DNA of 29,697 bases from DATLWR01 sp035576205. Lineage in GTDB: Bacteria > Pseudomonadota > Zetaproteobacteria > Mariprofundales > Mariprofundaceae. The stretch is from positions 1-29,697 of the forward strand of contig DATLWR010000041.1 of NCBI GenBank assembly GCA_035576205.1. The letters run 5' to 3'. Below are positions 1-7,108 of this stretch, one piece after another (the first letter of the stretch is position 1; every line of letters begins with the position of its first letter). The translations under genes and the position numbers were made by a program. The notes beneath the pieces are model-generated. The model was given only the letters and a program-made list of their open reading frames with translations, did no database searches and was not told the DNA's origin.

Positions 1-337
1 TAACGCTGACATTGGCTGGCGTTGGGGTTGCAACGGTTGTACATACCAGCTGTTCAAACTGATTATAACCGCATACCTGCCCCTGAGGAACTGTTACGGT
101 ACTACCCGTCTTGCCGCTCCCACCGAAGCGAACCTCGACACCGACATTCTCGTTGAAGTCGTTGCCTACCATACCATAACCGCCCAAAGCGGTTTTACCC
201 CCTAGACCTGCATCAATGAGGATGCTGCCGACACCGGCACCGGCATACGGATGCCAGTAGTCGGCCGCCTGCGCCGGTACAGAGACGGCGAACAGCCCGA
301 CGACCAGGCAAAGAGAACGGAACACATTTCGCATCAT
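1..337 (-). CDS. Outer-membrane beta-barrel protein, partial (3' end outside window)
   Basis: The visible 112 residues start with two consecutive Met codons (337-332) behind a strong Shine-Dalgarno AGGGAGG at 342-348. An N-terminal signal peptide of about 24 residues ends in PAQA-AD. It is followed by alternating aromatic/glycine strands (YAGAGVGSILIDAG, GYGMVGNDF, GVEVRFGGSG), as in small OmpA-like or porin-like barrels. Two Cys residues about 10 apart lie in what looks like a surface loop. The gene runs off the left edge, so length and family cannot be settled. It is the last gene of a minus-strand block and is separated from regA by 116 bp that include the regA terminator. I infer an outer-membrane location; the function is unknown. 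Confidence 0.8.
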   Translation of the reverse strand, partial: MMRNVFRSLCLVVGLFAVSVPAQAADYWHPYAGAGVGSILIDAGLGGKTALGGYGMVGNDFNENVGVEVRFGGSGKTGSTVTVPQGQVCGYNQFEQLVCTTVATPTPANVSV

Positions 338-421
338 ATGACCTCCCTAGGATCGTTTCTTATACCCAGCGTAGTCCAAGCGAAATGCATTCCGCAAGAT
401 AAAGACCCCACTATTACTGTG

Positions 422-449
422 CCGAAATAAATCAGACCGGAATGGTCTG
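422..449 (-). terminator. Intrinsic terminator after regA
   Basis: Read on the minus strand, a 6-bp stem CAGACC/GGTCTG with loop ATTCC (433-449) is followed by the T-rich run ATTTATTT. It sits 5 bp beyond the regA stop codon. The stem is short but the position and U-rich tail fit. Confidence 0.55.
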
Positions 450-453
450 TTGC

Positions 454-1002
454 CTATGACCTGACCGGCCGCTTGGCCAGCTTGCGCTGCAGGGTACGCC
501 GGTGCATGCCGAGCTTGCGTGCCGCGGCCGAGATGTTGCCGTCGCATTCGGTAAGCACCTTCTGGATATGCTCCCACTCCAGCCGCTTGACCGACACGGG
601 CTTCTCGGAAACCTCGACTTCGGCATCGCCCTCGCCCTGATGCAGCGCGGCAACGATCTCGTCGGTATCGGCCGGCTTGGCCAGGTAGTGCGTGGCGCCG
701 AGCTTGATCGCCTCGACGGCGGTGGCGACGCTGGCATAGCCGGTCAGCACCAGGATGCGCGCATTGGCATCCATCTCGTGCAGATGCTTCACCAGCGCCA
801 GCCCCGACGGACCCGGCATGCTCAGATCCACCACGGCGTATTCCGGCGCCTCATCACCGACCAGCTGCATCGCCTCGTCGACGTTGTGGGCTACCTGCAC
901 GTCGAAACCGCGCCGCTCCAGAGCCCCCGCCAGCACCTGGCAGAAGGTCGCATCGTCGTCGACCAGCAACAGGGCCGGAACATCGTCGGCAGGCCAGTTC
1001 AT
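454..1002 (-). CDS. regA: RegA/PrrA/ActR-type response regulator
   Basis: A 182-residue regulator of the RegA (PrrA, ActR, RoxR) family, which controls redox-responsive genes as a DNA-binding response regulator. The receiver domain (about 10-120) has the acidic cluster DDD at 15-17, phospho-acceptor D59 in VVDLSMPGPSG, T87 and K109. A short linker leads to a Fis-like helix-turn-helix at about 142-177 (NISAAARKLGMHRRTLQRKL), the highly conserved DNA-binding part of this family. I chose ATG 1002 because it gives the usual family length and overlaps the regB stop by 4 bp (ATGA), implying translational coupling. Family membership is seen directly in the motifs; the regulon is inferred, and a matching operator is present upstream of regB. 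Confidence 0.93.
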   Translation of the reverse strand: MNWPADDVPALLLVDDDATFCQVLAGALERRGFDVQVAHNVDEAMQLVGDEAPEYAVVDLSMPGPSGLALVKHLHEMDANARILVLTGYASVATAVEAIKLGATHYLAKPADTDEIVAALHQGEGDAEVEVSEKPVSVKRLEWEHIQKVLTECDGNISAAARKLGMHRRTLQRKLAKRPVRS

Positions 1003-2294
1003 GGAGTCACCTTCGCCGAGAAGCGCGCACAGGGCAAGGTGACGCGTGCACAGACACCGCGCGGCTGCCGGTCGGCGAGCGTCAGGCTGCCGCCCAGCCG
1101 TTCGATGACGGCCTGGCTGAGGAACAGGCCGAGCCCGCGGCCGCCGCTCTTCGTGGAGACGAACGGCGAACCGAGCTGCTGGCGGAACCCCTCCGGCAAT
1201 CCCGGCCCCTCGTCGCACACCTCGATCTCGATCCGATCGTTCTGCCAGCGGCACGCCAGCCAGATGTGCTCCGGCGAGGCGTCGGCGGCATTGTTGAGCA
1301 GGTTGAACAGCGCCTGCGTCAGGGTCACATCGGCCACCAGGCTCGGCGGCGTGCCGGTCGGCACGTCGAGCTCCACGCTGGTGCCCGGCCGGGTGGACTG
1401 CCACTGCTCGAGCAGCTGGCGCATATAGCTATCGAGCGGAATGCTGCGTCCCTCCTCGGCGCGCGCTTGCCCGGCGCTAGCCGAAATCTGCGACAGGATA
1501 TCCCGGCAGCGGCGGAGCTGTTCCCTGAGGATATTCATCTTGCCGGCGGCCTCGGGATCTCCGGCATAGTCGTGCGCCAACTCGCCGGCGACGACCGCCA
1601 TGGTGGCCAGCGGCGTGCCGAGCTCGTGCGCCGCACCCGCCGCCAGCGCACCGAGGGCCACGACCAGTTCGTCGCGCGCCGTCTTCTCGCGCAGGTCGGC
1701 CAGCCGCTTCTCCCGTTCGCGCAACGCATCCGACATGTGCATGATGAAGAAGACGATCAGCGCCACGCTCAGCACGAAGCTGACCCACATGCCGACCAGA
1801 TGCAGGTGGAAATCCATGCCGGCGTGGCCGTGCATCATCACGAACAACGGCTGGTAGAAGAAGACGAGCAGCGAATAACAGACGAGCACCAGCCCCGCCA
1901 TCGACCAGGCATAGGCGCGCGGCAATGTCGAGCTGACGATGAACAGCGGCAGCAGGTAGAGCCAGATGAGCGGATTGGAATAACCGCCGGAGAAATAGAG
2001 CAGCAGGGTCAGGAACAGAACGTCGAGGATCAGCTGCGCGAAATAGGCCCGCTCGGAGATTTCGCGCTGGTCGCGAAGCAGCCGGATGGAGACGACATTC
2101 ACCACCGCATAGGCGGCGATGATGCCGAGCATCGGCCACAGGTGCAGCCGGATTTCGGACAGCAGGAACGACAGCAGCACCAGCACCGCCTGGCAAAGAA
2201 TCAGGAGGCTGCGCATCTGCAACAGGCGCTTCAGGTTGCGCGACAGTGTCGGGGCATCGGTCAGCAGGCCGTTGCCCGCAGCACGAAAAAGCAT
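999..2294 (-). CDS. regB: RegB/PrrB-type redox sensor histidine kinase
   Basis: A 431-residue membrane histidine kinase with about six hydrophobic segments between residues 28 and 187. The heptad GGYSNPL at 103-109 corresponds to the GGxxNPF quinone-binding motif of RegB, with Leu for the final Phe. The H-box AAHELGTPLA carries phospho-acceptor H223. C263, in RRCRDIL, lies exactly 40 residues after it, the same distance as between H225 and the redox-active C265 of Rhodobacter RegB. N-box NLLNNAADAS (331-340), G1 DEGPGL (361-366) and G2 GGRGLGL (384-390) complete the ATPase domain. ATG 2294 is preceded by AAAGGAG. The kinase should sense quinone/redox state and phosphorylate the adjacent RegA. 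Identity is firm. Confidence 0.94.
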   Translation of the reverse strand: MLFRAAGNGLLTDAPTLSRNLKRLLQMRSLLILCQAVLVLLSFLLSEIRLHLWPMLGIIAAYAVVNVVSIRLLRDQREISERAYFAQLILDVLFLTLLLYFSGGYSNPLIWLYLLPLFIVSSTLPRAYAWSMAGLVLVCYSLLVFFYQPLFVMMHGHAGMDFHLHLVGMWVSFVLSVALIVFFIMHMSDALREREKRLADLREKTARDELVVALGALAAGAAHELGTPLATMAVVAGELAHDYAGDPEAAGKMNILREQLRRCRDILSQISASAGQARAEEGRSIPLDSYMRQLLEQWQSTRPGTSVELDVPTGTPPSLVADVTLTQALFNLLNNAADASPEHIWLACRWQNDRIEIEVCDEGPGLPEGFRQQLGSPFVSTKSGGRGLGLFLSQAVIERLGGSLTLADRQPRGVCARVTLPCARFSAKVTP

Positions 2295-2346
2295 GACATC
2301 TCCTTTCTGGAACCGCCGGGAACCGGTCACCGGCTCCCCGGCGGCA

Positions 2347-2352
2347 AGTATC
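2347..2352 (-). promoter_or_regulatory. Candidate -10 element of regBA
   Basis: On the minus strand GATACT matches the sigma70 -10 consensus at 4 of 6 positions. It would give a start near 2340 and a leader of about 45 nt to the regB ATG. There is no convincing -35 hexamer. The centre of the RegA box (2383) would sit near -43, which suits an activator-dependent promoter. Confidence 0.35.
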
Positions 2353-2372
2353 GCAGAAACGGCGGCTGCCGG

Positions 2373-2393
2373 GGCGCGACAATTTGTCGCGCC
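2373..2393. promoter_or_regulatory. RegA/PrrA binding box between divergent promoters
   Basis: A near-perfect palindrome with 9-bp arms, GGCGCGACA and TGTCGCGCC, around ATT. Its core, GCGAC-AATTT-GTCGC at 2376-2390, exactly matches the published PrrA/RegA pattern GCGNC-N5-GNCGC. It lies 79 bp upstream of the regB start and centred about 34 bp from -10-like hexamers on both sides. Autoregulation of regBA and control of the rightward transcript are inferences from this placement. Confidence 0.65.
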
Positions 2394-2414
2394 GCTATTT
2401 TCCCGAAGCTCGCC

Positions 2415-2420
2415 TATACT
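2415..2420 (+). promoter_or_regulatory. Candidate -10 element for rightward transcript
   Basis: TATACT matches the sigma70 -10 consensus at 5 of 6 positions, but no -35 hexamer lies 16-18 bp upstream. With a start near 2427, the RegA box centre (2383) falls at about -44, a class II-like activator position. The transcript would run into the structured RNA element and stop at the terminator at 2617-2638, or read through to the copper receptor. Confidence 0.45.
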
Positions 2421-2426
2421 GGCTAT

Positions 2427-2638
2427 CGGGCAAGTATCGCCGACCCGCGACAGCGGCCAACGGCACGATACCCGCACACAAAGAGAGCACGAACAGACTC
2501 CCTAGTAAACTGTATCTCCTTTTTGTGTCGAGCATGGTGGCCCATCCCTCCGGGCCACCATGTTTCCCGCGCAGGATGCGCACCGGTCACTCCTCTTCTC
2601 GTTGCAAAGAGCCAGGCCCCCGCACGATGCGGGGGTTT
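2427..2638 (+). ncRNA. Candidate small RNA, structured element copy 1
   Basis: No gene of normal length lies between regB and the copper receptor. The interval holds a 12-mer CAGACTCCCTAG (2494-2505), a 27-nt spacer containing TCTCCT, and an 11-bp perfect hairpin (2533-2562) with loop ATCCCTCC. An intrinsic terminator follows. A second copy with the same 12-mer, a 26-nt spacer and a related hairpin lies at 5730-5803. Compared with it, two stem pairs change in a compensatory way (G-C to A-T and C-G to T-A), which argues for a selected RNA structure. CUCCCU, UCCU and CCCUCC are anti-Shine-Dalgarno-like, as in C-rich regulatory RNAs. The plus orientation is favoured by the terminator and upstream -10. 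On the minus strand the same element would show three GGA motifs, so a CsrA-type reading is possible. Confidence 0.45.
2617..2638 (+). terminator. Intrinsic terminator of RNA element 1
   Basis: A perfect 8-bp GC-rich stem CCCCCGCA/TGCGGGGG with loop CGA is followed by TTT on the plus strand. The minus strand lacks a T run, so this works rightward. It lies 115 bp before the copper receptor start. It could end a small RNA or act as an attenuator for the receptor gene. Confidence 0.65.
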
Positions 2639-2752
2639 CGCTTCCGGCCGTCCGGAAACCGCCGCGACCGCCCTGCGACATCGTGCCACATTTACCCCCT
2701 GCGCCATGCCCGAGACAGTTCCGGACATCAATCCGAAACACTGGGGATGGTT

Positions 2753-4858
2753 ATGAAAGGACAATTGAACGCCATGGCCTGCCTGCTGGCATTGGGCCTT
2801 ACCGTAACACTGGCGCCGGTCGCCTTCGCCGCCGACACGCCGGCAGCGGAACAGACCGCAGGGAACAAGGCGGATGCCACTGGCACGCTGGACGAGGTGG
2901 TGATCACCGCCCCGCTCAGCCGCGAACCGCTGAAGGTGGAGACGGACCCCAGGGCACCGCGCCAGCCGATGCCGGCGCACGACGGCGCCGACTACCTGAA
3001 GAGCATCCCCGGCTTCTCGATGATCCGCAAGGGCGGCACCGACGGCGACCCGGTGTTCCGCGGCATGGCCGGCTCCCGCCTCAACATCCTGCTCGACGGC
3101 GAGCAGATACTCGGCGGCTGCGGCATGCGCATGGATCCGCCGACGGCCTACGTCTTTCCGGGCGCCTACGACCGCATCACCGTGCTGAAAGGACCGGAGA
3201 CCGTGCTCTACGGCCCCGGCGCCTCGGCCGGCACGGTGCTCTTCGAGCGTGACGTGAAGCGTTTCAGGCAGGCCGGCATCAAGGCCGACGGCACGCTGAC
3301 GGTGGGCAGCTTCGGCCGTAACGACGAGATGCTCGACCTGCGCGCCGGCACCCCCGACGGCTATGCCCAGGTCGCCGGCACCCGCTCGCACAGCAACGAC
3401 TACAAGGACGGCGGCGGCAACACCGTGCACTCCAACTATACCCGCTGGAGCGCCAACGCCGCGCTGGGCTGGACACCGGGCGACAACACGCTGCTGGAGC
3501 TCTCCGCCGCCAAAAGCGACGGCCGCGCCGCCTATGCCGACCGCTCCATGGACGGCGTCAAGTTCTCCCGCGACAACGTCGGCCTGAAATTCCGGCAGCA
3601 GAACATCTCGTCGCTGCTGGAGAACGTCGAGGCGCAGGCCTACTACAACTACGTCGACCACGTGATGGACAACTACACGCTGCGCACCTTCACGCCGACC
3701 GCGATGATGCCCAATCCGGCCGTCAACAACCCCGACCGCAAGACGACCGGCGGCAAGCTGATCGGCGGCTTCGCGCTGGGCGACGCGACCGATGCCCATC
3801 TCGGCGTCGACATCCAGAACAACATCCACACCTCCCGCATCACCATGAACCAGCTGGCGACGCCCTACGATGCGATGGCGCGGACCGAGGATGCCCGCTT
3901 CCGCAACTACGGCGTCTTCGGCGACGTCCACCACGATGTCACCGATCACGACCGCCTGCTGGCCGGTGTGCGCGTCGACAACTGGCGCGCCGAGGACAAG
4001 CGCGTGTCGGTGATGACCGGCATGACCATGACGGCCAACCCCACCTACGGTGCGATCCGCAACGAGACGCTGACCAGCGGTTTCGGCCGCTACGAGCACG
4101 ACCTTGGCGACCTGCCCGCCACTCTCTATGTCGGCATCGGCTACACCTCCCGCTTCCCCGATTACTGGGAGATGATCATGAAGGAGAGCCTGAATACGGT
4201 CAGCGCCTTCTACACCAAGCCCGAGAAGACCACGCAGGTCGATGCCGGCGTCAACTTCAACGGCGAAACCGTCATCGTCTCGCTGTCGGCCTTCTACAGC
4301 AGGATCAAGGACTTCAACCTGATCCAGTCCAACGTCGTGAAGCCGGCCGGCATGATGGGCACCCGCCTGACCACCGTGACGCGCAATGTGAATGCCACCA
4401 CCTGGGGCGGCGAAGCGAGCCTGGCCTGGCTGTTCGCCGACAGCTGGAAGGCGGATGCCACGCTCGCCTATACCTACGGCAGGAACGACACCGACAATCT
4501 GCCGCTCGGCCAGATGCCGCCGCTGGAAGGACGCCTCGGGCTGAACTACGACGACAAGGTCTGGTCGGCCGGCGCGCTGTGGCGCCTCGTCGCGACCCAG
4601 AGCCGCTATGCCGTCAACCAGGGCAACATCGTCGGCCAGGACCTCGGCCGTACCGGCGGCTTCGGCGTCCTGTCGCTGCATGCCGGCTGGAAGCCGACCC
4701 GGAACATCCAGCTGACCGCCGGCGTCGACAACGTGCTCGACAAGCTCTATGCCGAACACATCAGCCGCAACGGCAGCGCGGTGCCGGGCTACATCACCAC
4801 CACGCGCATCAACGAGATGGGACGCAGCCTGTGGCTGAGCGCCAACATCAGCTACTGA
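2753..4858 (+). CDS. TonB-dependent copper receptor (OprC/NosA family)
   Basis: A 701-residue outer-membrane receptor, normal length for the TonB-copper family. The signal peptide is about residues 1-26 (ending PVAFA). A TonB-box-like LDEVVITAP lies at 46-54, followed by a plug domain (about 60-165) and a 22-strand-type barrel ending in the aromatic residue Tyr. The plug carries the family signature GCGMRMDPPTAYV (122-134). C123 and M127 fit the CxxxM, and H303/M305 the HxM, of the CxxxM-HxM copper site described for Pseudomonas OprC. A start at 2747 (MVMKGQ) is also possible; I prefer ATG 2753, 6 nt after GGGG. tonB follows 78 bp downstream. Copper binding is inferred from these residues; import as such is not shown by sequence. 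Confidence 0.9.
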   Translation: MKGQLNAMACLLALGLTVTLAPVAFAADTPAAEQTAGNKADATGTLDEVVITAPLSREPLKVETDPRAPRQPMPAHDGADYLKSIPGFSMIRKGGTDGDPVFRGMAGSRLNILLDGEQILGGCGMRMDPPTAYVFPGAYDRITVLKGPETVLYGPGASAGTVLFERDVKRFRQAGIKADGTLTVGSFGRNDEMLDLRAGTPDGYAQVAGTRSHSNDYKDGGGNTVHSNYTRWSANAALGWTPGDNTLLELSAAKSDGRAAYADRSMDGVKFSRDNVGLKFRQQNISSLLENVEAQAYYNYVDHVMDNYTLRTFTPTAMMPNPAVNNPDRKTTGGKLIGGFALGDATDAHLGVDIQNNIHTSRITMNQLATPYDAMARTEDARFRNYGVFGDVHHDVTDHDRLLAGVRVDNWRAEDKRVSVMTGMTMTANPTYGAIRNETLTSGFGRYEHDLGDLPATLYVGIGYTSRFPDYWEMIMKESLNTVSAFYTKPEKTTQVDAGVNFNGETVIVSLSAFYSRIKDFNLIQSNVVKPAGMMGTRLTTVTRNVNATTWGGEASLAWLFADSWKADATLAYTYGRNDTDNLPLGQMPPLEGRLGLNYDDKVWSAGALWRLVATQSRYAVNQGNIVGQDLGRTGGFGVLSLHAGWKPTRNIQLTAGVDNVLDKLYAEHISRNGSAVPGYITTTRINEMGRSLWLSANISY

Positions 4859-4880
4859 TCCTGTTGCACGGCAGTGCAGC

Positions 4881-4913
4881 CGGCGGGGTGCCCTTGCGGG
4901 GCACCCCTTGCCG
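4881..4913 (+). terminator. Strong hairpin between copper receptor and tonB
   Basis: Stem GGGGTGCCC (4885-4893) pairs perfectly with GGGCACCCC (4899-4907) around loop TTGCG, and outer CGGC/GCCG pairs can extend it. Only a poor T run (TTGCCGTTG) follows. It may be a partial terminator or an mRNA-stabilising hairpin that sets receptor levels above TonB levels. Confidence 0.5.
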
Positions 4914-4936
4914 TTGACGGACGGCGGCCAAAGGTG

Positions 4937-5614
4937 ATGCGTGGGCTATCCGCAACCGGCTCCGGCGGGCGCAACTTGCTGCTCGCGGGCTGTCTCTCCG
5001 TCGCCATGCACGCCGGGCTGCTCTGGGGCGTGGCCGGGACGGCCACGACGCCGCAGTTCCGCATCGCGCAGGAGTTCAGCGTCACACTGGTCCGGCAGTC
5101 CGAGCAACGCACCAGGTCGGCCCCTCCTCCAGCAGCGGACCCGACCCCGAAAGCGAACCCTCCCGCTCCCGAAAGCCGCGAAACGGCAAGGGTTCAACCG
5201 GAGCGGCAGGCCCCGCAACCGGAGCGGCCGCAGGCTCACAAGCCCGCCCCCGCCCCCCAGGCGCCGGCCGACACCGCCGAAGCGGCCGACCGGCAGGACT
5301 CCGCAGGACAGCCGGTTCCACAGACGCAACAGGCAAGCACCGACTACCTGAACAATCCCCTGCCGCACTATCCCAATGCGGCACGCCGCCGTGGCCTCGA
5401 AGGGCAGGTGGTTCTGAATGTCGAAGTGCTGGCCACCGGAAGGTGCGGCCGCATCGACATCCTGCAAAGCAGCGGGCATACAATCCTAGACGAGGCGGCC
5501 ATCGAGGCGGTGAAGCGCTGGCACTTTATCCCGGCCAGCGATGCCGGCTTGCCGGTGGATCACTGGCTGCATATCCCCATACGTTTCCGCCTCTCCGGAA
5601 GGAGCGCGGGATAA
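4937..5614 (+). CDS. tonB: TonB energy-transducing protein
   Basis: A 225-residue TonB. The single N-terminal membrane segment (about 13-34) contains SVAMH at 21-25, the SxxxH signature that interacts with ExbB/ExbD. A Pro/Ala/Gln/Glu-rich periplasmic spacer (about 60-130) leads to the C-terminal domain. There YPNAARRRGLEGQVVLNVEV, the SSGH segment, LDEAAIEAVKRWHF and PIRF follow the TonB fold. The start is uncertain: ATG 4937 gives a normal N terminus but only a close AAAGG precedes it, and GTG 4934 is in frame. No exbB/exbD lies in the window. Its position right after the copper receptor suggests a receptor-dedicated TonB. Confidence 0.9.
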   Translation: MRGLSATGSGGRNLLLAGCLSVAMHAGLLWGVAGTATTPQFRIAQEFSVTLVRQSEQRTRSAPPPAADPTPKANPPAPESRETARVQPERQAPQPERPQAHKPAPAPQAPADTAEAADRQDSAGQPVPQTQQASTDYLNNPLPHYPNAARRRGLEGQVVLNVEVLATGRCGRIDILQSSGHTILDEAAIEAVKRWHFIPASDAGLPVDHWLHIPIRFRLSGRSAG

Positions 5615-5629
5615 CTCCTGCGGCGCACT

Positions 5630-5644
5630 GCGGCGATCCGCCGC
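5630..5644. promoter_or_regulatory. Second RegA-box-like palindrome
   Basis: GCGGC-GATCC-GCCGC again fits GCGNC-N5-GNCGC. In this GC-rich DNA such a match is less telling than the one at 2376-2390. The same bases can form a hairpin just after the tonB stop, so it may simply be part of tonB termination. GATAAT (5647-5652), a 5/6 match to a -10 hexamer, directly follows it. Confidence 0.3.
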
Positions 5645-5658
5645 GCGATAATCCGCCC

Positions 5659-5844
5659 AATGGTCATCCTGCCCAACCGTGCCAGCATGGCCTGACTCGC
5701 GGTCCCCAAATCGCGAACAGGAACGCGGACAGACTCCCTAGCTACGATGCAATCCTGTACAACCGGGCATGATGGCCTTGCCCTCCGAGGCCATCATGCC
5801 CGGCCTCCCACCCCTTCATATAGCTCGCCGACCGGCGGACTTTT
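5659..5844 (+). ncRNA. Candidate small RNA, structured element copy 2
   Basis: The 312 bp between tonB and the aminotransferase hold no ORF worth calling. They carry the 12-mer CAGACTCCCTAG (5730-5741), a 26-nt spacer with TCCT at the same alignment position as in copy 1, and a perfect 16-bp hairpin (arms 5763-5778 and 5788-5803) with loop TGCCCTCCG. The stem core CATGATGGCC/GGCCATCATG differs from copy 1 by paired changes. A weak hairpin CGCC/GGCG (5826-5837) with TTTT at 5841-5844 may terminate it. The -10-like GATAAT at 5647 would place the 12-mer about 71 nt into the transcript, against about 67 nt in copy 1. Both ends are estimates. Confidence 0.4.
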
Positions 5845-5926
5845 CGGCTAACAAGCACGGGGTCGGCTCGACTGATCTGAACCCTCCCGCATGGTTTTCG
5901 TGCAGATGGCTCGGTAAGCTGCCGCC

Positions 5927-7075
5927 ATGCGCCGTATCGATCAGATCGAACCCTTCCGAGTCATGCAATTGCTGGAGCGTGCCAAGGAACTGGAGGCCCA
6001 GAGTAAGAGCATCATCCACATGGAGATCGGCGAGCCCGATTTCGCCACCCCAGCCCCCGTGCTGGCAGCGGCGCACCGGCTGCTCGATTCCATCGACCAG
6101 CACTACACCGCCTCCACCGGCGCACCGGAACTGCAGCAGGCGCTGTCGGAGTGGTACAAACGGGAATACGATCTTGCTGTCGATCCGGCGCGCATCCTTA
6201 TCACCCCCGGCACCTCCGGCGCCTTCAGCCTGATCTATGCCGCCCTGCTCGATCCCGGCGAATCGGTGCTGCTGCCCGACCCCGGCTACCCCTGCCAGCG
6301 CAATTTCATTCGGCTGGCCGGCGGCGAACCCCGCAACATCCCGGTCGGCCCGGAGAGCCGCTACCACCTCTCCGCCGAACTTGTCGCCAACAACTGGCAG
6401 CCGAACACCCGCGCCGCCGTGGTGATCAACCCGAGCAATCCGACCGGCACGCTGATCGAGCCGGATGAACTCGCCGCCATCGGCAAGGTGTGTAGCGAGC
6501 GCGGCGGTTACCTCATCTCCGACGAGATCTACCACGGCCTCACCTATGGCGTGTCGCCACCCTGCGCGCTGTCGCTCACCGACAATGCCATCATCGTCAA
6601 CGGTTTCTCCAAACGCTGGGCGATGACCGGCTGGCGAATCGGCTGGATCGTCGTGCCGGAGCCGCTGATCGATGCCTGCCGGCGGGTGATGCAGAACATC
6701 TTCATCGCCGCCCCGACGCTGTCGCAGCACGTTGCGATTGCGGCGCTGCAACAGGCCGATGCCGATGTGGCGGCGATGCGAAAGGCCTACGACGAGCGAC
6801 GCCAATACCTGCTCGGAGAGCTGCCGAAACTCGGTTTCGAGGTGGTGGTCGAGCCGCAGGGCGCCTTCTACATCTACGCCAATGTCGAAAAGATTACCGG
6901 CGACTCAAGAGCCTTCTGCTGGCGGCTTTTGGAAGAGGCCGGTGTCGCTGTAACCCCCGGCGAGGATTTCGGCAGCTACCGTTCTGGTCAGCATGTGCGC
7001 TTCTCCTACGCCACGAGCCTCGACAACCTGCGCGAGGGAATCGCCCGCCTCGCCGGATTCCTGAAACAGGCATAG
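5927..7075 (+). CDS. PLP-dependent class I/II aminotransferase
   Basis: A 382-residue fold-type I aminotransferase. N168-PSNPTG-174, D199/Y202 in SDEIYHG, the Schiff-base lysine K229 in NGFSKRWAMTGWRIGW, and R237 are all present. YTASTGAPELQQAL (60-73) is the usual substrate/cofactor loop. Length and motifs match the AspC/AlaC-like group, so the substrate is probably an amino acid such as alanine, aspartate or an aromatic residue. The sequence alone does not decide which, so no symbol is given. The start ATG 5927 has only a weak Shine-Dalgarno. It stands alone between RNA element 2 and secA, 101 bp before the latter. Confidence 0.85.
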   Translation: MRRIDQIEPFRVMQLLERAKELEAQSKSIIHMEIGEPDFATPAPVLAAAHRLLDSIDQHYTASTGAPELQQALSEWYKREYDLAVDPARILITPGTSGAFSLIYAALLDPGESVLLPDPGYPCQRNFIRLAGGEPRNIPVGPESRYHLSAELVANNWQPNTRAAVVINPSNPTGTLIEPDELAAIGKVCSERGGYLISDEIYHGLTYGVSPPCALSLTDNAIIVNGFSKRWAMTGWRIGWIVVPEPLIDACRRVMQNIFIAAPTLSQHVAIAALQQADADVAAMRKAYDERRQYLLGELPKLGFEVVVEPQGAFYIYANVEKITGDSRAFCWRLLEEAGVAVTPGEDFGSYRSGQHVRFSYATSLDNLREGIARLAGFLKQA

Positions 7076-7108
7076 ACCACGGGGGATATTTTCCCGCCAA
7101 GCGCCGCC

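Larger units (their letters stand above)
2343..2440. repeat. 12-bp direct repeat flanking the RegA box
   Basis: GGCAAGTATCGC occurs at 2343-2354 and again at 2429-2440, 86 bp apart, on either side of the RegA-type palindrome. The first copy contains, on the minus strand, the GATACT hexamer proposed as the regB -10 element. The copies may be remnants of a local duplication or half-sites for a regulator. I cannot tell which. Confidence 0.5.

Noticed and set aside
2395..2535. A 46-residue minus-strand ORF (starting MLDTKRRYSLLGSLFVLSL) with signal-peptide-like character and a GGAGGG in the hairpin loop as a possible hidden Shine-Dalgarno
   Set aside because: It overlaps RNA element 1, and element 2, which preserves the RNA features, does not preserve this reading frame (it stops after about 10 codons). 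Conservation therefore points to RNA, not protein.
1266..2756. A long plus-strand open frame opposite regB
   Set aside because: The product is Gln/His/Arg-rich antisense of regB. It has no recognisable fold and no ribosome-binding site, and regB is unambiguous.
2423..4759. A very long open frame on the minus strand opposite the copper receptor
   Set aside because: Its translation is low-complexity Val/Ala/Gly/His-rich with no domain. It is the expected antisense shadow of a high-GC gene.
5763..5803. The 16-bp hairpin as a simple intrinsic terminator of tonB
   Set aside because: No T run follows on either strand, and the shared 12-mer, loop and spacing with the copy at 2494-2562 are not explained by termination.
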